Shown here in pieces: positions 6,678-13,751 of a DNA stretch of 18,403 nucleotides. Position 1 is the first letter of the stretch, and every line of letters starts with the position of its first letter. The translations under genes and the position numbers were made by a program. Source of the stretch: Discostella pseudostelligera (taxonomy: Eukaryota > Bacillariophyta > Thalassiosirophyceae > Thalassiosirales > Thalassiosiraceae); assembly GCA_036940085.1 (NCBI GenBank), contig JALLBK010000513.1:1-18403 (forward strand), read 5' to 3'. Under the pieces are notes generated by a model. That model was given only the letters and a program-made list of their open reading frames with translations, did not search any database and had not been told where the DNA came from.

Positions 6678-8118
6678 ATGGCGGAGCTACTGGACGATCT
6701 CTATTCTCCTGATAGTGCACGGCCGATTGAGATTTATTGAGATTTTGCCGGAGATGCTTGACTATGCCTTCGTTGACACTTGCGAGTCCGCTAACGAGTT
6801 ACGGGCTGTGCTTAAGGCTCTCAAATCCGGAGAGTGGGGCTGCTATCTAGACCTGGAGAATCACACGAGGGAAAAGTTGATAAAGAAGTTATTTGAAAGT
6901 GACAAGAATAGGATTCTAACAATTACTACCAAACCGTCTCCCTCGGATATGCTCGATGAACGCGAAAGCCTGCACACCTGGTTAGGGCATCTTGACTTCG
7001 GTGCTTCCAATTCATGCAACCCAACCGCTGCAAACCACATGAAGGGCAATGATATTCCAGTTCGAGGTGTGAAACACACTGACCTAAGCAATCCTCATCT
7101 CAGTGAGAATGTACATACCAAGCCGAATGCGGTTGCGTCGATCAGCAAGAAGAACATCAACAAACCTCTTTCTAAGGTGATACTTGCTTTTATTCTTCGT
7201 TCATCCTCCATTAATTATCAAAAGGCTGATGACAATATTTTGTTGCTCTCACAGAGATCTCAGCAGAAACTTGACGAGTATGTTGATGATGGCAATGTTG
7301 ACGGTACTCCCAATGGCAGCGATGACGATGATGAGAGATATATTATTGAAGAATTATTCACACCTGGCGCTTTGAAGGACGAAAAGCTGTGCACTAGTAA
7401 CATCTCCCCAGAGAAATCAAGCGGAGCCCTCCAATCGCTTACGAATGAACTGCACGTTACCAGTACTGTGTCAGAGACTTGGCACAAGATGAGTATTGTC
7501 GAGGCAGAGAGTTTGGACGACGATGTAGAGGAAGCAATTGCTTGCATGAGACGAGTCAAAATTGTGGAAGAATCTGATGGCGAAGAGCATGAGTTCCCAC
7601 AAAATATCTCAGCGAACCAACGCAATGATTCTGACAAGCTCAAGGCGGAAGGGAACAATGCGATGGCACAACGTCGTTTCGGCGATGCTGTGATTTTTTA
7701 CACCCATGCTCTACAATTGAATCCGTGCAATTACGCTGCGTTTCACAACAGATCGATCGCTTACTTCAGGCTAAACCAATGGGGGGAATCAATTGCCGAT
7801 GCATCAGCCTGTCTGGTAGGCGAGCCGAATAACACCAAGGCGCTTTATCGCCGGGGAATCGCACAGATGATGCACAGTCACGATGAGTCAAGCATCGAAA
7901 AGGCGCGATGTGACTTTGAACAATCTCTCTCCCATGAGCCACCAACAGATCAGAGGGTAGTACTATTGAAGAAGATTGATCAATGCAAAACCATTTTGTC
8001 ATCCTGCTCGGAAGAAATCTACACAATACGAGATGAGGAAGGATTGGAAGATATCGCAAACATATCAGAGAAGATGAGGAAAGTTAGGCGACATGACAGT
8101 CAGGCTCTCGCATTTTGA
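6678..8118 (+). CDS. SPAG1: SPAG1-like TPR co-chaperone, axonemal dynein assembly factor (frame broken near the start)
   Basis: Translation from the ATG at 6678 (context GCAAAATGGC) gives MAELLDDLYSPDSARPIEI, then hits a stop because of a 10-bp tandem duplication at 6726-6745. With one copy removed the frame continues RPIEILPEMLDYAFVDTCES to the stop at 8118. The N-terminal block (IEILPEMLDYAFV, ELRAVLKALKSGEWGCYLDLE) matches the conserved N-terminus of SPAG1 (IEHLDYKYI, ILRVLRSGEEGYYPHL). The C-terminus (from about residue 290) is a TPR domain with all carboxylate-clamp residues (LKAEGN, HNRS, TKALYRRG), so it should bind HSP90/HSP70 tails. A likely 78-bp phase-0 intron (7177-7254, GTGATA...CTCACAG) has no stop and would otherwise add a hydrophobic 26-residue stretch. 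Spliced and corrected length is 450 residues. SPAG1 works with PIH proteins in cytoplasmic preassembly of dynein arms. Confidence 0.78.
6726..6745. repeat. 10-bp tandem duplication that shifts the SPAG1-like frame
   Basis: ATTGAGATTT is present twice in tandem (6726-6735 and 6736-6745). Ten bases is not a multiple of three, so the frame opened at the ATG (6678) ends at a TGA inside the second copy. Collapsing the repeat restores a continuous frame whose protein matches the SPAG1 N-terminus. Confidence 0.85.
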
Positions 8119-9434
8119 TAATTGATTCTGGTTGATAATGTTATTCTATCTACGAGGCAGCGACGGAAAGTAGTGTACATAACGAAGAAACGTCAAACTA
8201 AGTCCGCAAGTTTTTCTATCCATTGAAACAACCCGTTCAACGCCGAATATATGGTTGCAAGAGAAGAACCTGTTAAACGTCGATAGAATAGCAGAGATTA
8301 GCGCAATGCAAAATATGAGCAACCTCGAACGTGAGCAATAATAGTTAAGCGAATAATGTAACCAGAAAAGAGAAGGATCATCCACGCATGAATATAGCAA
8401 GGATGAAGCTAGTTGTTTCTGTTTATTGTTGATGTAGGGCGTCGAAAAAATTGAGGCGTATCATTTCAAGATACGGCACAGAGTGTGGAGCCCAGTGTTG
8501 TGACATAGATCTCAACTGTACAACCTACCTTGCGATTCTGCTCGTCAACGTACCGATGAGCTCTTATGTCTGTAACATTGTGTGGTACAGTTAAAATAAG
8601 ACGATAGATTAGAAACGAAGTACAATGTGAATCAACCCACTATGATGTCCAATCAATACACGTAAACATACGCCTTACAAAAGGCGTACGTTAAAGGAAT
8701 GACATCAACTCTCAGGGTCAACTCCAAGGTCAACGACACAAAAACACCGAATCATTCCTTGAAAACCAAGGAAAGAATGCATTGTAGACGTTGGTGTCAA
8801 TATTCCATGAATGTAACGGATTAAGTCCTCGTCATGGGAAGACATAACACGAGCATCCTGACTAATTCATGGTTATCCCGCCCCCACTTGCACTGTAGCA
8901 GCAACGAAACTTTGAATTTTCAGAGCAAATATATCTTACCATGCATGTATAATCTGCAATCCAAGTTGATTGAGTTGTTCGTTCCGCTCTCCTTACTTGA
9001 AATTGCACCATGGGCATTACCGGGAACGTAGACTGCAAAATGAGGAGACAGAAAGAAGACAGAGTGAGAATATTGCCATTAGTCAACCAATACATCGATT
9101 CAAAAAGTATGGCAAACAAATGTCCGAAAAAAGGCCTCTGTGACTCTATCCTACACGGAATAATAGATGGACAAAGTGTCTGAGGACGGTGTGTAATCAT
9201 CAATTTGGCGCCAACAATTTCTCCCCCAAAGTAATCGACGAATGCAAACATAATTGTACATGATATTGACATACATTTCTGTGTGTCAATATCATGTACT
9301 GCAAATATCGATTAAATGGTAATAGTGGGGTTGTTTCACGCGAGAGAGAAAGAGAACGAAGAGGGGACGCGACAACAAATGCAATTTGCCGATATCTCAC
9401 CTCTCTTTGCAAATACAAAAAACACTGTGGAGCA
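8119..9434. other. 1.3-kb region without a supported gene; two hairpins and possible minus-strand exons
   Basis: No protein was recognised. The stretch contains a cluster of small structures: a hairpin at 8665-8692 (12-position stem, one mismatch, ACAA loop), a repeated GGTCAAC (8716-8722 and 8728-8734), and a 7-bp hairpin at 8755-8773. On the minus strand several intron-like junctions line up, for example an acceptor CTCATTTTGCAG before 9032, donors GTAAGG and GTAAGA around 8996 and 8939, an acceptor ATGTTACAG near 8571, and a donor AAG|GTAGGT near 8528. The exon-like pieces between them (such as IRAHRYVDEQNRK) do not assemble into a known protein. A spliced gene or noncoding transcript on the minus strand is possible but unproven. 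Confidence 0.4.
9256..9299. repeat. 16-bp perfect inverted repeat with 12-nt loop
   Basis: GTACATGATATTGACA (9256-9271) and its exact reverse complement (9284-9299) flank a 12-nt spacer. The transcript of either strand would fold into a strong AU-rich hairpin. It lies 136 bp downstream of the TatA stop on the minus strand, directly after a TTTGCAG that could act as a splice acceptor. It might be a 3'-UTR processing element, a small-RNA precursor or a mobile-element scar. Confidence 0.7.
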
Positions 9435-10073
9435 TCACATGTTGGCATCGTCTCCTTCCTCAACATTCTCCATAACCTTTGCCTTTCGACTGCGAGCCTC
9501 CATCTCACCCATCTCCACACCCTTGCGAAATTCTTCGGGTATATTCTTCAATTCATCACTCCATTCATTTCCCATGCTCGATGCAGTCTTCCCGGCTATT
9601 GATCCCGCCTCTTTTGAGAAGTTGAGTAACTTTGTTGGGCCAATGACAATTACTGAGGCTAGTGCGACTATGGCAATTTCGGCTGGTCCAAGACCGAAGA
9701 AGGATTGTAGACGCGTTGACGATGACGATGTTGATGTCGGTATGTTTAGAGTTCGTCGTGCTAAATAATATGCAGTGGGGTGATTATGAAATGCCGAGAG
9801 TTTTGGTATTGCAGATGATGGTAGTGAATGATAGCAACTGTGCTGTAGTTGTCGTCGCTGCCGTGTTACTGTGATGTCGCAGTGCGGTGGTGGGGAGAAG
9901 ATATTCTGCTGGTGCGTCGACGGCGAGAATGCCGACACGAAAAATGCAGATTCAAGTCCACCGCCACCATCACTGCTGATGCTGATATAACATTGAGAGG
10001 GGAATAGAATGGCTATACCAAGCAAGAGGACCCGCAAGCAATATTGTCGTGACGGCAACGTCATGATGTGCAA
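9435..10073 (-). CDS. tatA: Plastid Sec-independent translocase subunit TatA/Hcf106-like
   Basis: A single-exon frame of 212 residues. The N-terminus has a signal peptide core ([12 protein letters not shown], residues 14-25) and then an ASAFAP-like site FVSAFSP (45-51), the bipartite presequence that sends diatom proteins across the four plastid membranes. The mature part begins around residue 120. It contains [20 protein letters not shown] (125-144), then GPTKLLNF, the Tat signature of a short membrane helix with an acidic residue (E132), a GP hinge and an amphipathic helix, followed by a charged tail. TatA/Tha4 and Hcf106 share this layout, so the exact paralogue is undecided. The complex moves folded proteins into the thylakoid lumen using the pH gradient. 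A G-box (10194-10199) and five AAAGATACTT repeats lie upstream. Confidence 0.88.
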   Translation of the reverse strand: MHIMTLPSRQYCLRVLLLGIAILFPSQCYISISSDGGGGLESAFFVSAFSPSTHQQNIFSPPPHCDITVTRQRRQLQHSCYHSLPSSAIPKLSAFHNHPTAYYLARRTLNIPTSTSSSSTRLQSFFGLGPAEIAIVALASVIVIGPTKLLNFSKEAGSIAGKTASSMGNEWSDELKNIPEEFRKGVEMGEMEARSRKAKVMENVEEGDDANM

Positions 10074-10578
10074 TGGTCAAGGGTCGTAGTGGATGGATTG
10101 TTCATGGTGAATGGTGATGGGTGATGGTGTGTTTTGGATAGCAAGCAACAAGCACAAGCGCCGATACGATTAGGAGTTGATGTGTTGAAATTCCACGTGT
10201 AGGAAAGCTAGCGGCTGAGGAATTGGCGGGAAAGATACTTAGGATCTAAATTTATTTTAGAAAGATACTTAGTCAAAGGGAAAGATACTTATGCGAAGGA
10301 GAAAGATACTTAGGCGAGGGAGAAAGATACTAATGAACATCAACAACAATTCGTACATGCAGCCTCTCGCAATTATTTTCATTGCATGGCCGATATCGCA
10401 TATCGGATATCGCTGCTGTTTGCAATTTTTTGCAACCTCTCCTCCATAGAACAATAACTACATAGCAGAAGCAGACACTCTGTCGGAACTGGTGTCGAGT
10501 CTCGCAGGACGTAGGTTGAAGCAGTTCGTCGGGGAATCTATCTATGGCGAATTGCGAAGCAGGAAATCTCCCACTCTG
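10074..10578. promoter_or_regulatory. Region upstream of TatA and downstream of the kinase gene
   Basis: These 505 bp contain no supported gene. They contain a CACGTG G-box (10194-10199) preceded by TTGAAATTC, the AAAGATACTT repeat array (10231-10332), and a dyad CCGATAT-CGC-ATATCGG at 10390-10406. The region should hold the TatA promoter and the kinase 3' untranslated region. Confidence 0.5.
10231..10332. repeat. Five AAAGATACTT repeats with about 20-21 bp phasing
   Basis: AAAGATACTT starts at 10231, 10261, 10281 and 10302, and a variant AAAGATACTA starts at 10323. Starts are 30, 20, 21 and 21 bp apart. Most copies continue AG and are preceded by a purine-rich GGGAGA-type spacer. The array lies 158-259 bp upstream of the TatA start. 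Two-helical-turn spacing is typical of sites bound on one face of the DNA, but a simple degenerate minisatellite is equally possible. Confidence 0.75.
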
Positions 10579-13245
10579 TCATCCATGATGGGTAAAAAAG
10601 GAAAACATTAATGCTTCCCTCGCAGTAACACGACGCTTCGGATCAATCGTCAACAATTGTCGAAGCAAACGATCCAATCCGGATGGTCGGTCATGCTCCA
10701 ATACAATCTGCTCCACCGGGACCATCTTGCGTACATGCTCAATGCTCCTCGATGACAAAACACCACGAATTCTATGCCATCCATGAGAGTCAAAGCACTC
10801 TCGTGCCAACGAACTATCACCGGACATCTCCAACAGCTCCCTCTTAAATGGACCCACGGCACGTTCTATCAATGCCAAGTGTTCAGCATTGTCATGTGTC
10901 GCAAATAGCAATTCTCCAAGGTACAATTCAGCAATGATACAACCTGCACTCCACAAGTCCGATGGATAACTCCATCCCCAACCCAATATAACTTCCGGGG
11001 CACGATATTGTCGAGTATTCACAATCGAACTCTTCTTCTCACAATTGTACGTGGCACCACCAAAATCAATCACCTTCACCTTGGTACTCACTGGAACATG
11101 CTGTTCCCTTCCTTCATAATTACGATACCGTGTCTCCTCGTTCGAAACAAGCAATATATTCTCCGGCTTCAAATCAGTATGGATCAACCCAAAGCCATGT
11201 AAAAAATCCAATGTTTCCAATAATTGTCGTGCAAAGTCACGGACGCAATACAAAGGAAAGGGTCGATACTTGTGCAGCTTCAAGTAATCGTAGAGCGAGT
11301 GACCCAGACATTCGAATACCAAACAATAATGGCCCGAGGATAGACTAAATCGATCGAGGAGTCGGGCACACAGATCTTTATTTTGTCGAGATTGTTCCCG
11401 ATTGACATGCTCGCATATGTCGGCCTCGATTTGTGCACTTTTGGTGTATCGACGGATGTTGCGTACAATTTTGATGGCGACTATATCCGCCTTCGCTCCT
11501 TCTTCTTCATCTTCTTCACGTTGGTGATGGTGGCGATGATGGTTGGCGGTGTTGCGATGATGGGTTTCATAACGAGAAGATGATGTTGGAGAGCGTCTCC
11601 TGTCGCCGTCTACTCTGCTGCTGTCACTATGTTGTCCTTGTCGACTACGTCGTCGTTTTCTTCCTTCTCCTCCGCTACTATCCCTCCCATCCTCCTCCTC
11701 TTCCTCCCTCTGCAATCTTTGACGATCGGACCTCATCCTCCTACATTGCACAACCCGACCAAAGGTTCCCATGCCAACATCACGAAGTATCCGATATCGA
11801 CCATGATCAATGAGTGTTCCTGGACCACCAATAAAATGTCCGACGGTATCGTCTCGTGACGATGAATCCGAACGATGATGCTCTTTAAGAACCTTGTGAT
11901 TGTCGTCGTCGAAGTAGGATGAACGGGAGTGACTTCGTGCACTTCTCTTCTTTTTCTTTTTACTTTCCTCCTCATCACGGTTGTTGTGGCGCCACCGTTT
12001 CGTTTCATTGTTGACCCGTCGATTGTGACATGACACTGACCTATTTCGTGGACTTCGCGAGTGGTGGTGGTGGTGGTGGTAACGGCGGTTTCGACTGCTA
12101 GATTGGACAGCCTTGTCCCTCCTCCGTTTCTTGTCTCTGCTTCTGCTCCTGCTAGCACTCCTCCCACTACTGAGGCTCTGTGCTCGTGCTCGCCTCCTCC
12201 TGCCCCTGACACTTCTTCTCCTCTTTGTTCCTTCGCAATTCCCAATCTCCTTCCTCGCCGCCTCCTCATCCTTCTTCTGCTTCTTCTTCCTTGTCTCGTC
12301 AGTTTTCTGTGGGCTATTGTCGTCGACCCAAGCGGACCAACTTTCCACCGGGAAATTGTCACTATCCTCACTGACAATGTAGGTGTCTTCTCCTCTACCA
12401 TCATTTTCATCATGTGCACCATCATCATCATTCTCGTGATGATGGTCTCCTCTTCGTTGACGCCGACGACTCTCTCGTTCTCCATCATGTTGTTTTTGTT
12501 GTTGTTGTTGTTGCTCCTGTTCCTCCGCTGATGATGATCGATGGTTTCTTCGTCCCCCTTTTCCACCACTATTATCTCTTCTTCTTCTTCTTCTTCTCTT
12601 CCGTCGCCTACTACCACTTGCACTGCCACTATCATGATGATAAGAGTACCGACGATGAGAAGAATTAAGATCATTCTGACTTCTACTACGAGAATCATTT
12701 TCATTCTCATGGTGATGTTCCCGCCCCCTCCTTCTCCTCGCTGGACTATGACTATGACTTCTACTTTGACTATTGTGTCGTCGCCTACTACTACTCCTCC
12801 TCCTTGTCCTTCTTCGATTGTAATGGGCATCATCATCATTGCAAGAATTTCGCCGTCGACTTCGCTGTTGTTCCATTCGAGCAGCATGAACATCTTCATC
12901 GTCCTCCCCCCGCCTGTGTCGCCGTTTCTGAGCAGTACTGGTGCTGCGCTGCTGCCGCTGTCGATGTCGTCGCTGTGATCGTCGATGGTGGTCATGTGGA
13001 TAACAGGCACCAGCTCGGCTGCCGCTGCTACAGCTTCTACTTCTGTTTCTGATGCTATTATCCTCCCTCCTTCTTCTCAGAGAATGGCCATCCTCCGCAT
13101 CAGCAGCAGCAGCAGCCACCGCCGCCGCACCAGCAGCATGATCAGCAGCCGTACCAGAATGATGGTGATGATCATGATGTTCATGATGATTGCGTCGCAG
13201 CTGTTGATGTCGGCCTCCTCGACTGGTCCTGGATGAATGATCCAT
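10579..13245 (-). CDS. CLK: LAMMER/CLK dual-specificity protein kinase with RS-rich N-terminus
   Basis: A single-exon frame of 888 residues. Residues 1-480 are low complexity, rich in Arg/Ser, His and acidic blocks, as in splicing-factor kinases that sit in nuclear speckles. The kinase domain runs from about 484: glycine loop GMGTFGRVV, catalytic Lys in VAIK (592), HTDLKPEN catalytic loop (689-696; CLK-type HTD rather than HRD), DFGGA (727-731) and APEVIL. The family signature EHLALIERAVGP (788-799) is a close variant of EHLAMMERILGP. CLK/LAMMER kinases phosphorylate SR proteins and so control pre-mRNA splicing. An unusual feature is an insert of about 75-85 charged residues (502-586) between the glycine loop and VAIK, where the family has about 10. 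It is in frame, purine-rich on the coding strand and lacks a polypyrimidine acceptor, so it is unlikely to be an intron. Confidence 0.92.
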   Translation of the reverse strand: MDHSSRTSRGGRHQQLRRNHHEHHDHHHHSGTAADHAAGAAAVAAAAADAEDGHSLRRRREDNSIRNRSRSCSSGSRAGACYPHDHHRRSQRRHRQRQQRSTSTAQKRRHRRGEDDEDVHAARMEQQRSRRRNSCNDDDAHYNRRRTRRRSSSRRRHNSQSRSHSHSPARRRRGREHHHENENDSRSRSQNDLNSSHRRYSYHHDSGSASGSRRRKRRRRRRRDNSGGKGGRRNHRSSSAEEQEQQQQQQKQHDGERESRRRQRRGDHHHENDDDGAHDENDGRGEDTYIVSEDSDNFPVESWSAWVDDNSPQKTDETRKKKQKKDEEAARKEIGNCEGTKRRRSVRGRRRRARAQSLSSGRSASRSRSRDKKRRRDKAVQSSSRNRRYHHHHHHSRSPRNRSVSCHNRRVNNETKRWRHNNRDEEESKKKKKRSARSHSRSSYFDDDNHKVLKEHHRSDSSSRDDTVGHFIGGPGTLIDHGRYRILRDVGMGTFGRVVQCRRMRSDRQRLQREEEEEDGRDSSGGEGRKRRRSRQGQHSDSSRVDGDRRRSPTSSSRYETHHRNTANHHRHHHQREEDEEEGAKADIVAIKIVRNIRRYTKSAQIEADICEHVNREQSRQNKDLCARLLDRFSLSSGHYCLVFECLGHSLYDYLKLHKYRPFPLYCVRDFARQLLETLDFLHGFGLIHTDLKPENILLVSNEETRYRNYEGREQHVPVSTKVKVIDFGGATYNCEKKSSIVNTRQYRAPEVILGWGWSYPSDLWSAGCIIAELYLGELLFATHDNAEHLALIERAVGPFKRELLEMSGDSSLARECFDSHGWHRIRGVLSSRSIEHVRKMVPVEQIVLEHDRPSGLDRLLRQLLTIDPKRRVTAREALMFSFFTHHG

Positions 13246-13751
13246 TATTTATTATTGCACCCCTCTAAAACCCAATGGGACGCCTATTGATAATAATTAC
13301 TTAGCTACCAGTACCAATGCTCCTACCTGGTAATGAGAATGGTGATGATGATGAAAGAGCTGAAACAACTAACTGAAGCTCCGGCTCCTAGAGATCTAGA
13401 TAGATACCGCGGAGCTCCGCTGAGATTGAGAGAGAGGCTTTGAGTTGTTGAGGGCGTCGACGGACAGAATGAAGTAGACGGACAGAAGTGCCTCACGCAC
13501 CGTCGATGGGCAGACCGAGCCAGTGAGTTCTGTCTACAAAAATGACGGCAACGAAAGTCGTCGCCGACGACCATGACCATGACCGCCGGCCTCCACCTCC
13601 AGAGATACCATACCACCACCACCTCTCTAGAGAGAGAGAGAACTACCATACTTACTATTACGCTGAGTCCTCCTCCAGCAGCAGCAACACCAACACCAAC
13701 ACCAACAGCGATGCATACTTAGTAGACTCTCTCTAGGCAGATGATAACAAC
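13246..13751. promoter_or_regulatory. Divergent promoter region between the CLK kinase and the kinesin
   Basis: These 506 bp separate two divergent genes. Visible elements are the 12-bp palindrome GCGGAGCTCCGC (13409-13420), a direct repeat GACGGACAGAA (13459-13469 and 13477-13487), and CTAGAGAGAGAGAGA. A 64-codon plus-strand ORF starting at an ATG in good context (13542) ends at TAG 13734-13736, in the same frame as the kinesin. No tRNA or other RNA gene was found. Confidence 0.45.
13542..13736 (+). CDS. In-frame upstream ORF before the kinesin (64 codons)
   Basis: The ATG at 13542 follows CTACAAAA, a good eukaryotic start context. The product is low complexity (His, Pro, Ser6, repeated Asn-Thr), like the kinesin N-terminus. 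It stops with TAG at 13734-13736, only 15 bp before the next ATG (13752) in the same frame. It could be a regulatory uORF, or a former N-terminal part of the kinesin now cut off by a stop. No plausible GT donor inside it supports splicing across the stop. Confidence 0.3.
   Translation: MTATKVVADDHDHDRRPPPPEIPYHHHLSRERENYHTYYYAESSSSSSNTNTNTNSDAYLVDSL

Noticed and set aside
6715..6717. GTG as start of the SPAG1-like gene
   Set aside because: Non-ATG starts are unlikely here, and the ATG at 6678 gives the family N-terminus once the 10-bp duplication is collapsed.
8119..9434. tRNA or other classical RNA gene in the largest gene-poor stretch
   Set aside because: No T-loop/B-box pattern (GGTTCGANTCC) or cloverleaf was found on either strand by eye.
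10269..10454. 61-codon minus-strand ORF
   Set aside because: Its C-terminal half is the translated AAAGATACTT repeat array, so it is not a gene.
12061..12978. Plus-strand ORFs of 145-156 codons, rich in Leu, Ser and Pro
   Set aside because: They are antisense shadows of the Arg/Ser/His-rich kinase N-terminus.
11733..13010. 425-codon minus-strand ORF rich in Met, Val, Glu and Gly
   Set aside because: It overlaps the CLK kinase N-terminus in another frame of the same strand. Its length comes from the purine-rich low-complexity sequence, and no domain is visible.
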